A stretch of 64,000 nucleotides of DNA from Amoebidium appalachense. Lineage: Eukaryota; Ichthyosporea. Shown piece by piece: positions 1 to 17,971 of this stretch (position 1 is its first letter; every line of letters starts with the position of its first letter). The position numbers and the translations under genes were made by a program. The stretch spans positions 10,974,001 through 11,038,000 of the forward strand of contig CAVNZM010000001.1 of the NCBI GenBank assembly GCA_963693365.1, in the 5' to 3' direction. The notes beneath the pieces were generated by a model that saw nothing but the letters and a program-made list of their open reading frames with translations, was not told the origin of the DNA and did no database searches.

Positions 1-136
1 CTTGGCCTCCCCTCTCCCGCCACACCCGCCCGCCCCACTTCACCCCCCTGCTCCCTCTCCCACCGCCTGTGGCCTGGGCATGCGTCTCCCTCTTCTTTCC
101 ACCTCTAGGAGTGACCACTGGTAGGTGCTAACCCTC

Positions 137-213
<77 letters not shown>

Positions 214-245
214 TCTCTCCCTCTCTCTCCCTCTCGCCCTTTCTC

Positions 246-287
<42 letters not shown>

Positions 288-553
288 CTCGCTCTCTTTC
301 TCTCTTTCTCTCTCTCTCTCTCTTCCCCTCTCTGCTTTCTCACTCTCCCCCCCTCTTCTCTTTTTTTCCCTCTCCCCTCTCTCTCCCACTATCTCTCTCC
401 TCTCGCTCTCTTTCTCTCTCTCTCCTCCTCTCTGCTTTTTCACTCTTCCCCCCGCTTCTCTTTCTACTATCTCTCTGTCTCTTTCTTTTTCTCTCTCCCC
501 CACCCTGGTTCTTTCTCTCTATCTCTCTCTCTTTCTCTCTCTACCCCCCCCCC

Positions 554-626
<73 letters not shown>

Positions 627-690
627 GCCCTCCCTCCCTCCCTCCCTCCCTCTCTCCCTCTCTCTCTCCCTTCACACACACACACACGTA
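137..690. repeat. (CT)n-rich low-complexity tract with a C run
   Basis: Long CT dinucleotide arrays (about 137-345 and 564-624) with an embedded C run near 543-563 and a short CA tail. The tract lies immediately upstream of the first recognisable Pam18 exon and probably forms most of that gene's first intron. Long Ser/Leu or Arg/Glu reading frames here are products of the repeat, not genes. Confidence 0.9.
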
Positions 691-707
691 AACAACTTCA
701 CACACAG

Positions 708-1101
708 AGTGGAGCCATTGCAGCCGGTATTGGCATGACAGCAACAGCTTACGGGGCCAAACTAGCCCTGGAGGCATACACCAGGTGTGTGGGGTCCTGG
801 TTCCCTTAACTGCTCCTCTAGTTTTCACAAAGTTTCTGTCTTAATCACCTCTGGGTAAGGGACGGGACAGAGCCTCCCCCCCCCCCCCCTCCCCCCCCCC
901 CCCCCAAAAAAAGAAAAAAAAAACCCCCCGGTCGCTTATTTTTTGGACACCAAAGACGTTTCAAATCTTCCCTTCATAATATGCAGAGGTATGGGGTGTG
1001 TTCGTGTGGGTAGCCGGGATAGTGTCGGTTTGCATGTGACCATGTGACCTCGGTAGAAGATCTGCATGCAGGTTTTTTTTTTTTTTTTCTTTCTTTTTTT
1101 T

Positions 1102-1132
<31 letters not shown>

Positions 1133-1514
1133 GAGTTTTACGAATTTGAGCATGTCGAGAGCCTGTCTGCACGCGTGTGGGTTTGCTTGTCCAGATTGTG
1201 AACGGCTGGTGCAAACCTCCCGATGCATGTGTGTGTCCATGCATCATGAGTGTTCTTCGTGTGCTCCTTGATGTGTGTTCCCTATATATGGGTGAATAGA
1301 GAACATATACTCCTTATGTATACTCCAGGTCCTTTAGAACATTCCCGTATAAACATGCACACACTAACACAGTAGCATTTTCAGGTATGCGCCCATTGTT
1401 GCACAGCGAGTGGGTGTGCTTGCCAAGACACTAGACAAGAGCATGAAGGGTTACTACCGGGGTGGGTTTGAGGCTACAATGACAAAGAGAGAGGCTGGGC
1501 TTATCCTGGGCGTC

Positions 1515-1557
<43 letters not shown>

Positions 1558-1773
1558 CTTGGTGATAATCGTTTTGTTGATAGATTTGCTCGTACCCCCG
1601 GGGGAGGAGGGGGGGGGTGGGGGGGGGGGGGGGGGAGGATTTACGCAGTCGGGAGGTGTGCGTATGGGGGAGAGGAATGGTTTTTGACCGGGGGGGGGGG
1701 GGTTCTTTGCTGAAAGGTGTATGTGTGTGGTGGTGGTGGTGGTGATAGTGTTGTGTTTATGGGGAGAATGGGC

Positions 1774-1809
<36 letters not shown>

Positions 1810-2493
1810 GTATGCGTCTGGTTGGGTGTTTGATGGGGGGGGGGGGGGGGGGGTCTATTTTTCTACATTCGTGTTAATTGTTCTGCACGCATTACGGGCA
1901 GAATTGGGGTTTCGGTTGTGGAGTTGTGGAGTTTGGGGGAGGATGGGGGAGGGGGGGGGGGGGTTCAACTCAGATAGATTCCTGCTTAATGACTACAGTT
2001 ATTGAATGCTGCGCCACCTATACAACGTTATAGTTGAGGCAAGTTTTTCTGACAGTTGGAAATATACGTGTGAAGGAAAGGAGAGGATGCATTATTAGAA
2101 TGATTCTGATACAGATGTGCACACACACATGTTGGAGTGTTACTTCCTGATATCCCTCACATGTTGGCGCCGTTCTTCTGCTAAACCTTGGTCCTCTCTC
2201 TTCACTTCCTTGCCCCAGCCATATCCATACACCCACCACCGGCAGGCGTACACAAACCCTATCACCTGGAAGACACATACAAGCACACAGCAGCATTCAC
2301 ACACGGGTGCAGGCAAATTCATGCACACACACAGCATCCACACACACACCGACATCTTGGTACCTCCCCCTTCTCTCCCCTTGCCTCCCCTCCCCTTCCC
2401 CCCCCCCCCCCTCCCTCCCCCCCCCCCCAAAAAAAAGGCCCATGCACACACACATACACATTTGAGCGTGTGCTCGCAGCCACACACACACAT

Positions 2494-2531
<38 letters not shown>

Positions 2532-2677
2532 ACAGCCCCATGTCGGATATCCGTCGCGTCCGTGAGGCCCACAGGCGAATCATGATGGCCAACCACCCAG
2601 ACAAGGGAGGTTCCCCGTTTTTGGCATCGAAAATTAACGAGGCAAAAGATATCCTCGAGGGAAAGACACGTCGGTAG
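708..2677 (+). CDS. PAM18: Pam18/Tim14 (DNAJC19-like) J-protein of the mitochondrial import motor; first exon uncertain
   Basis: Pam18/Tim14 is an inner-membrane J-protein that stimulates mitochondrial Hsp70 in the presequence translocase motor. Exons: about 708/710-784, 1385-1516/1517 and 2536-2677. Together they give about 115 residues, close to the roughly 116 of human DNAJC19. The first exon encodes a small hydrophobic segment rich in Ala/Gly (GAIAAGIGMTATAYGAKLAL), the membrane anchor. The second has the family block YYRGGFEATMTKREAGLILG. The third has the J-domain with the HPD motif in MANHPDKGGSPF, then KINEAKDILEG and a TAG stop. Family members read LILGVSP at the exon 2/3 join, which needs the codon AG+C, but the genomic donor side has one G too many (1516-1518). 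The start may be ATG 80-82 with an exon ending at 120 (phase fits acceptor 709), but this is weak. Function is confident; the N-terminus is not. Confidence 0.9.
1517..1555. repeat. (GT)n at the 5' splice site of the last Pam18 intron
   Basis: A near-perfect GT array that starts at the donor itself, so the 5' splice site is the first GT of the microsatellite. Several G runs follow between about 1605 and 1965. The same intron ends in a C run (2400-2428) and a (CA)n array (2483-2527). Confidence 0.9.
2483..2527. repeat. (CA)n near the 3' splice site of the last Pam18 intron
   Basis: A CA dinucleotide array ending 8 bases before the acceptor at 2534-2535. It is the reverse complement of the GT array at the other end of the same intron. 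Confidence 0.9.
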
Positions 2678-2757
2678 AAACGGCTGGAGACAGGCTAAAT
2701 GGCTATGATATGTGATTTTGTGTATTAAATATGAAAGTTTTGTATCATTGATACTGG

Positions 2758-2877
2758 CGTAATTGTGGTTCTGAATGGTTCTCTTATTGGAGAAGGTCAC
2801 TGACTCTGTATTTTTTCCGTAATTGTGGTTCTGAATGGTTCTCTTATTGGAGAAGGTCACTGAGTCTGTATTTTTTT
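2758..2877. repeat. 60-bp tandem duplication downstream of Pam18
   Basis: Two adjacent 60-base units (2758-2817 and 2818-2877) differ at one clear position, a C/G change in the GACTC/GAGTC near the end. Each ends in a T run. The pair lies 80 bases after the Pam18 stop, probably in the 3' UTR or just beyond. Confidence 0.9.
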
Positions 2878-3002
2878 TTTTAGTTTTGTCCGTGTATCTG
2901 CTCACCCTGTGTACTCAATTGGTGAAAATTTAACGTTTTCTCCAGCAGCAAACCATATTAACCACAAAGTTTATTCAGTAATTGATACTTGTTTTTATCC
3001 AA

Positions 3003-3041
<39 letters not shown>

Positions 3042-5197
3042 GCCCTCTTTTCCCGCCTGCCCATAAATGTGGTCTTCTTACTTGCTGTATTAATAGTAGA
3101 AAGTCTTACTACAGTCTTTACGCACATTTCGGAGTTTTTTTCGCTTGTTACTCAGGGGTATGAAGCTTACACACTCGCCTATAAGGTCAAGTTTTCATTC
3201 AAGGGTTTTTTTTGCCCCCATAATGAATTTCAATGAATAAGGTTGATGAAAGTTCAAATGCACCTACAGGTTCATCGTTGTTGTTTACTTGAAACTCAGA
3301 TGCGAATGCTACAAAGTGGTGTCACACATGTCTTTTACCAAAGCAAAAAGGTCGAAATAAAAACGACGTGTAGGTGGTGACCAGGCAACTTACAATGGAT
3401 CAGGGAGTACGAATAAGAGAGGTGTACGGGCTCTGGTGTCCTTTTGTAGCAACATTCGAACTCCCTTTGCCTGTTTTCATTCTTTGGTTCTCGGTATGTC
3501 GTGTTGAGAAGGAGGAAGCAAGGGTGTCGTAAAGCCGCGCTCTTTGGCCGTGCATTGTGTGTGTGTCTGTCTGTGTCTGTGTGTGTGTGTCTGTCTGTGT
3601 CTGTGTGTGCGCATGTATGTGTGAAGGTGATCGATCACCTTCCTGCACTTCTGAAGAGCACGGTTATGCGACAGCGGGAGCCCGGGGGAGGCCTGGGGAG
3701 AGGGGGTGGGGTGGGATGGGGAACTGGGAGTGGGGCGGTGTGTAGGGAGTGGAGGGGGGGGGGGGGGGGGAGGGTAAAAAGGCAAAAACATAATGAAAAG
3801 ATAAAATATATTCGGCCTGCACCATGCCAGCGTGCCGAGTGTTTGTGGTGTCTCCGCGTTGGGGTGACAACTTATGACTGCGAAGTTGGTTATTTTCCGA
3901 ATTGCATATAGAAGTACTACTTAGGAAATGCCAACTTTGCAGACGTATCGGGGAAGGCCCATGGAGTGTTGGGGAGGGAGGGGATATGGGGGGGGGAGGC
4001 AGCGCATTTGGTTGTGGCATAGTGTGACTGTTTCCCTTTACCACGTGCCACCTGAAAAATGTTCAAACCAGGAAACACTGAAGAACATGCAAGAACAAAG
4101 TATATCAAGCTCCCATGCCGGATATCATTAGGAGACATTTGCACTTCCTAATATTAGGTGTATTGATGTGTATGTGTGTGTGTGTTTCTGTGTTCGCGTG
4201 CGCCTGTGTGTGCCTACGCACGTGGGTGTGCGTGTGTGTGTCTACACACGTACATGTGCGTGTGCGCATGCGTGTGCGTGTGCGTGTGTGTGCGTGTGAG
4301 TGTGCGTGCATGTGTGTGCATGTGTGGTTGTTATTTTTTGGTTGATTTACTTTTTGTTTCAACAAACGTTGGTTCTAGATCTAGTTTTACATTTGCTATA
4401 TGTATCTTACTCAGGAATCCTAGGATCTGGAGAAATACAAGGTAGACCTACTATAGTCTTTCCGTAATTGTTTACGGGTTACTTGTTAACGTGTTGCGTG
4501 TGTTGCTGATTTGTTTGATAACTGAGTGTCCAATTCAATTGCAGGTTCAAATAAACATCAACATTATCCGTCAAAACATACCAAATGTCACTTTTTTTAG
4601 ATGAAGTTCCAGATGCCCTCCCCCCTCCCCCCCCCTCCCCGAACATAGATCATCCGTCGACGTCACTTAATGAGATCCTATTTTGAAAATGATTCAGCCC
4701 TGGCCCACTTTATTCGAGTTTCTATTTTTTTGTGTGTATATATACAAGGAATTCTTGGTGTTTCTCTGGTGTCCACGCTCGACATACTACACTCGGTGAT
4801 AACGTATTTGCATCATTTTGCATTCAATACGCGTACCAATCGATCAGTTCGGGGTTAGCAGTGGCCAGATCGACAGCAAGCAAGGGCTGCAAGCGTGACA
4901 AGCATAAAAGCATCAAACTGCGCATACCACGGCGGGCACTCACATAGCCTATACCCATGCTTGCGTGTGTATGGCGTATGTTTTGGATGTATCAACTTCG
5001 CAAGTACGGTCAAGACTTAAGATTCAGTCACGGTACTAATTTTATTTCTCCAGCTCTTTGCAGATAATTTCTTCTATCTTCAGCATAGTGTTGCCGTGAA
5101 TGATTCAGTCTGCCCGTAGCCAAACCTCTCCTACAGCTATATAGGCTTTATAAACATAACTAATACATTCAGTGCATTCATAATATTCTAGTTAACC
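2878..5197. other. Intergenic region between Pam18 and the amidase gene
   Basis: No gene seen. It holds a 36-base C run (about 3004-3039), TGTC/TG repeats (3557-3612), a G run (3756-3772), and a GT-rich tract with interspersed GC steps (4165-4330). The stretch from about 4340 to 5190 is ordinary mixed sequence without long repeats and probably contains the amidase promoter. I see no convincing TATA box. Confidence 0.6.
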
Positions 5198-11616
<6,419 letters not shown>

Positions 11617-12183
11617 CCTACTTAAAAACATGCATTCTTAGCCGGTCCCCTGAGAACAAAATAATTCCGACAATGCGAACTACAAATGATATATGAACTT
11701 ATACTTTCCTTTTGATACGTACCTGAGGAGCAGCCTGTAGTAAGCTTAAAGTGCAGTGCACTTTCTGGAAAACTGAGATCATATATACTATTAGTAATGC
11801 TTCGTTTACGCGTTTGAACCCCATATTTGCTACAGCCACATAATCAGTCTGCGAAAAGAAAACTTTTAACGGCATATATGAAATTCCCTACAGTGTATCT
11901 CTAATTATTTGCAACTCAACTCAGCCATTTCCCCTGGTATTTGTTGCAAATATTAACAAGTAATTGTGAGGTGGGGAGAGGAAGCGTTGGGAACGAGAGG
12001 GGGAGACACCTGCCTGACATCTTTGTGCAAAGTTTTATTATCAAAGAGCATGAGGCACCGGGAGCCGGGATCGAGGAACTGCAGGAATTCAAGAGCTGTG
12101 GTGCGGGTTCTGTCCCCCGGTTCCTCTGTTATAACTGTTGACGTGTTAACTATCCGCTTTAAATAATTGATTACCTCAACCAT

Positions 12184-12232
<49 letters not shown>

Positions 12233-12364
12233 CGAATCCCCATCGGCCCGCTCCTGCCTCAGAATCCTTCTCTTTCATGCTCCGGTACGGTGAGGCTCCC
12301 CCCCCTTCGGAAACCTTCCCTTCCCCCTGCCTCCCCCTTGTCTCCCCCCTCGGCTCCCCAGCCC

Positions 12365-12400
<36 letters not shown>

Positions 12401-12597
12401 CCTCGCCTCCCCCTGGCCCCCCTCCCCTCCTCCCCCCCACCCCCTTCTTCCCGTTCAACCCTCCTGCTACACCTTTATTATCCTTTGCCCCCCCCCCCCC
12501 CCCCCCCCCCCTCACCCCCTCCCCCCCCCCCCCACGTGGCCCCCCCCCCACGTGCCCCCCCTCCCCCCCCCCACGTGCCCCCCCTCCCCCCCCCCAC

Positions 12598-12692
<95 letters not shown>

Positions 12693-13267
12693 GGGCCGAA
12701 CAGTAGGCCTGAGGTCCCGGGACAGAGGAGGAGAGTATGATTACGAACACTAGTACTACTGCTTAGAAACCTCTAAACTTTAGACTCTACCCCCAATTTG
12801 CCTGTTATCTCACTAATGTGGGCCAAACCTGTATGCTGTAATGTGCACATTGGTCCAACTTGAAGGACTTCGCACGGCCCTCGTGTCACTCGCACTGCTC
12901 CCACGGCCGTCGGTGAGCCAACAACAAGTCGCCCACAAACGGTTACGTAATCCTCGCGATAAAGTGGCTGATAAAAGATAATAGCCAATCATATACGATA
13001 TCTAACGAGTTAAAATGATGTTGATAGAATAAAAGGGTTTAGGGTCACACTACACAGTTAGCGAGAGTTTTATCATGAGAACAAGCCCAAGGAAAAGGCT
13101 TGAACTGCCTTTCGGCAGAAGAAACCTAAAATACTCGGAGGTCGTGTTAGGCGGAGAAGTCTAACGGCAAAGTACTCCCACTGAGTCTCCATTTATTACG
13201 GTTTTAAATCTTCGCATTTTCTCGAACGGGTGTTCCTCGAGGGGCTGATCACTGTTCTGTAGGCAAG
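11617..13267. other. Intergenic region, amidase to F-box gene
   Basis: No gene seen. 11617-12170 is ordinary sequence. 12185-12700 is dominated by C runs, including a 90-base C run at 12601-12690. 12700-13267 is ordinary sequence and should hold the F-box promoter and 5' UTR. Confidence 0.6.
12530..12695. repeat. C-run array with four CACGTG palindromes, ending in a 90-base C run
   Basis: CACGTG occurs at 12533, 12549, 12572 and 12595, separated by C runs with a 23-base period in the last three. An uninterrupted C run follows (12601-12690) and then GGGGG. It may form an i-motif on this strand and a G-quadruplex on the other. Confidence 0.85.
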
Positions 13268-13957
13268 ATGGCAGAAACATGGGCCGAAGATGCAGGTAGG
13301 ACGTTCTTGCAGTTAGACTCCCTCCGTTGTGATTTTTCTTGAGCATACAAGGAGCTCTAATTTCCGATCAGTACGTTGGCCTTCTCAGGTAGTTTCTTTC
13401 ATCGAACGTGTGTGCGCATGCGCCAGTCGCTGTGGTGAGGAGGCCTTAGTACGCTCTTGACACATGGATACTTCTCTGCTTGAACCTTAACAAAGGAGAG
13501 CGGGGAGATGAAAAGAGGGCGTGGAGAGTGATAGGAAAAGAGTGGGGGAGGGAGGGGAAGGGGGGAAGGAGCAGGACGGAGAGGGGGGGGGATGGGGGGG
13601 GGGGATCTTTCTGCAGCTGGTTTCTAGAGATTTCATCACCAGCTCAACCTTCCCTTCTCCTGGCCTCACTTCGATTCATCTCTTCCCATAACCCCCTCCC
13701 TAACCCTCCCCCCCCCCCCCCCCCCCCCCCCCCCTCCCCCCCAAACACACACACTCTCTGCGATACCCCCTTTCCCCCACAGGTACACTACAAATATCAT
13801 CCTCTTCTCCTACCTTACGGTGATAAGATCAGTTTTGTGTTTGCCCTGCCTGCATAGATTTGCTGAATTCTCTCGCTAGTGCTTTTCAAAGCAAGTTAGT
13901 TCGATCCCATTCTTTATGTTACGCTTGGCTTTCTTTTTCAGATCCTAGCACACCCGC

Positions 13958-13989
<32 letters not shown>

Positions 13990-15224
13990 CCCCCCCCCCC
14001 ACCCCCCCCACCTGCCGACCCCCGAGTGCCCTGCCAGCCTCTCCCCAAGGATGAGGCATCGCAGAGAGTTGCAGGTTCTTTTTGTGCTTCGTCTTAACAC
14101 TCATCATCACCACATTCTCCTTCACAATCTGGTTATTTTCTGAAGGCATCTAACCTCCGCCCCCTCCCCCTCTCCCCTCCGTTCCCCTCCCCCCTCCCCC
14201 TCCCCCCCTTTCCCCTCCCATCTCCCCTGGGTTCCGCCCCTGCAGGGTTCTCCCTGCTTGGCTCTCTCCCAGACGACATGTTGTGCCAAGTCATCACACG
14301 GCTGCCCAGCGCAGACCGCGTGCGCATGAGCCAAGTGTGCAAGCGTCTGTGCGGGCTTGCACGTGACTTTGCTTCTGGGCCCTTCCACCTGCACCTAAAG
14401 AGCCACAAGAGGCGGAAGTTTGGTGTGGAGGCTGCAAAGGCGTGGGGACCGATAACGGGGAGTGTGACTCTGGATGACTACAAGCAGGGCTGGGCTGAGA
14501 GCTATGCAGGTGGGTGCTTGGTTGGGCCTAATTTGTTAGATATGGGAAGGAGGAGGGGGAGGGGGGAGGGGGAAGTTGAGGAGGGGAGGGGAGGGGGGGG
14601 GGAAGAATGGGGGAAGGGAGAGGGGAGGGAGGGGGGGGAAGAAGATGGGGGGGGGGGGGGGGGAGGGGGGGGGGATAGAAGCCCTTTTGTTTATCTTCTT
14701 CTTTTATTCCTTTTTTTTTGCTTTTCTTTTCTTTCTTTCTTTTCTTTTTCTTTCTTTCTTTCTTTTCTTTTTTTTTTTTTTTTTTGGGGGGGGGGGGGGT
14801 TGGGGGGGGGGGAGGTTGAGGGGGAGAGGGGGGGGGGAAGAAGGGGTGTGAAGGATTAGTGGGGGTGTATACGTGTGTGTGTGTGTGCGCGCGCACGCGT
14901 ACGTTCGTGTGTGTGCGCACGTATGTGTGTGTGTATGTTTGTTGTGTGCCACCTTGTGTTTGTACCGTGGTTTGGAAAGGGGAGGGAAGCGAGTGAAGGG
15001 GGGAGAGTAAACGAGGCGGAAGAGATATGACCCAAAAACTGTTTGTGAGTCTGGTGGGATGGATGGGTGCAGGGAGATACATTGGGGTGTATGTGTAGAC
15101 ACCTGCAGTTATGTATAGTGTGGTGTGCAGCTCTCTGTGTATGCGTGGGTGTGTGGGTGTGCATGGGGGAAAGGGGGGGGGGGGGTTGAATAGGGGGACC
15201 GGGGAAGAAGGCGAGTGTGTGTGT

Positions 15225-15269
<45 letters not shown>

Positions 15270-16375
15270 GAATGGGGTATACGGTGTGTGTTTTTGGGAT
15301 GCGTTGTGGGTGTGGATGTGGGTACTTATTTTCTGGCATTTTGCAGTCTCGCGCCTCCCTCCTCCCCTCCCTCCTCCCCCCTCCCCTCCCCTGGGCACTG
15401 CCCTCTCTCCATCTCTCCTTCCCCCATTCCCTCTCTTCTCCTGTCCCCCTTTTTACACAAACACCCTTCACTCATCCCTCTTTTCCTCAAAACCCACAGG
15501 CACCAAAGAGCTAGAACGCCTCCTCTCCCTGTTCAGGGAGCACTTCCCTCGTGTGCAAACCACCCACACCCTCACGTGGTTCGAATCCGACCCCCACCGC
15601 ATGACGTCATCCGCCGACATTCACATCAATATGCGCAGCGTAAAACACTTCAAGCAAACACTTATCGTTCACCCACGCCAGTTATTGGATCCCCCAACAT
15701 ACACGAACCTCTGCCCGCACACGTACCTCCCGCACTCCTTCGAGTTTCGGGTCGAATCGGGCTACAACGGGCGGTGGGACCGTGAAATGCTCGAGTTTAA
15801 GCACGAGTTTCCCGAGTTGATGTGCGGGGAGTTGGAACGCGTTGTTCTACACCCGCACGTCGCTGATAGGGCGGTTGCGCGGACGGCTCTGGATGGGGGG
15901 GGATATGAGGGCCGCCTACTATTTGGATTTCCTTGAGAAAGCGGCGAATTTGTGGTATTTGAAGGCGGGCATTGCGACAATCGGGCGATATTGGACCCCC
16001 ATGCGAAATCTCAAGAATTTACGCCATCTGGACCTCACCGTGGTGCAGCCGTGGGAACTGTACTTGGAGCCGGGGGAGGAAGAGTTTGTTACTGACCTCT
16101 CGTTTCTGTCACAAAATGCTAACCTCGAGTATTTCAAGCTCAGTTTCGAGGGCTCGAACCAGTGGGGGATCGGGAACAAGGAGTTTATCCTCCCAATTTG
16201 GCCCAAACTCTCTTTCCTGTCGGTGAACACGTATGTTGGGAATTTTGCGGCGGTGTATGCGGCGGCCACGAATATTACCGAGTTGCATGCGATTGTAAAG
16301 AGGTATGAGGAGGTGCGCGTGGTGGCATCAAACCCCAACCTGAAAAAACTGTCCATCACGGTGAGAAGACGTTAT

Positions 16376-16410
<35 letters not shown>

Positions 16411-17940
16411 ATCCCCTCGCTCTCTGTTTACCTTTTCTCCACATATACTTATTTATACTCCTCCTCTTGAGACCCCCCCCCCCCCCCCCCCTATCCCCTC
16501 TCTCTCCTCTCCCTTTTTTGTTCAAACCTCACTCATCTATACTCTTCAACCCTCCCTCCCTTTCCCCCCTTCCCCTCTTCTCCCCCTTTCCCAGAAACCT
16601 CACTTACCTGTTCTCTTCCCCCCCCCCCCCCCCCCCCCCCCCTCTCTTCCTCTCCCTTTCCCCCCACCCCCTGAGGATGGACTCTACGTACGATGCAAAT
16701 GCTCCGTGTGGACTTTGCAATCTGCATTATTGTCGTCCGTTGTGAGTGTGTATTTCTCTCTCTATGACGTGTCTTAACCCCCCCCCCCCCCCCCCCCAAC
16801 ACCTCTCAGCTGGGATTCTACACCTCCCTTATGATTGTGTGAATGTAGGGGCCTACCTTTACTTTACCCCTTGAAGAATCATATGGTTGCAAACTGCTCC
16901 TTTTCGCCCCCCCCCCCCCCCCCCCCCTCCCCCCGCGCCCTCTTCTCTTCCTGCTTTCTCTGTCTGTTTGCTTGTGATGCACCTAACCTCCCCGTGTTAC
17001 CTTCGTCGATGTATTGTTGGTCTGTGTGCTTGCTTATTGGTTTAATATCCATGTTCGTTCAATTCACTTGTTTTTGGTGTGCTTTCCCCTTGTACTCCCG
17101 TTATTTTTTGGATCCCCCCTCCCCCCCCCCCTCTCCCACCTTCACCGCCAATATCACCACCCCCTTCTCCCTGCACAAACACAGAAAGACATGTACGTGC
17201 ATCCACGTCCACAAACACACATGCACACAAGGACAATATACACATACGTGTATTCACATATATACACGCACACATGCACTCAAGGACAATATACACATAC
17301 GTGTATTCACATATATACACGCACACATGCACACAAGGACAATATACACATACGTGTATTCACATACATACACGCACACGCGCACTCATAGACGTGCACT
17401 TGCACACGCACACACACTCAAACACAGATAATGAGGATAACAAAACCCTTCCTAATGTCTAGAACGCAGATTTTTTTTTGTGTGTTTCATTTCCTTTTTT
17501 CGTTTTCCCTCTGTAATATCTTCCTTCCCTCTTTACAGATTGGCGATCAGGCCGTCAAACCCTTTCCAGACCTCGAACCTCTCTCCCAGTGCACCTCGTT
17601 AACTTCACTCGAAGTCATCATAGACACCTGGATCGGCGCAAACTTCTCCCTCGGTGCAAGCGGGTCCCTCTGTCATATCCGCAAGTTAAGAGTAACGGGA
17701 GGCAACAACACCGTGCATGATATGTCAGCCACGCAGGGGTCGGAGTCACGTGTTCTTGAACTGACGTTGAAAGAGTGTGGGGTGGAGGGTATCCGGCTTT
17801 GTGATTGGCCGAGACTGCGCAAAGCAACACTCTACGGTATGTTAAACACATCACCCCCCCCTCCCCCCCCCTCCCCCCTCCCTCGCGGACCCCTCTCCCC
17901 CGGGTGCAGAACCTCCGCCCCCCCCCCTCCCCCTCTCCCT

Positions 17941-17971
<31 letters not shown>

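Noticed and set aside
80-120. First exon of Pam18 (ATG at 80, donor at 121)
   Set aside because: It joins in phase to the acceptor at 709, but it adds an unusual MRLPLLSTSRSDH segment and a single phase match is weak. I kept it only as a possibility.
137-690. Long open frames of Ser/Leu, Arg/Glu, Thr/His, Cys/Val, Pro or Gly
   Set aside because: These arise wherever CT, CA, GT, GA or homopolymer repeats lack stops (for example 137-690, 7950-8340, 9130-10065, 39000-39895, 59105-59620). They have no protein-like composition or supported splice structure.
13787-13857. Possible exon encoding HYKYHPLLLPYGDKISFVFAL after a good CACAG
   Set aside because: The F-box start exon (13268-13295) joins in phase to 14246 without it, and it ends in a stop. 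No family similarity was recognised.
17231-17389. CRISPR-like array
   Set aside because: Three adjacent 53-base units without unique spacers, in a eukaryotic intron. This is a minisatellite.
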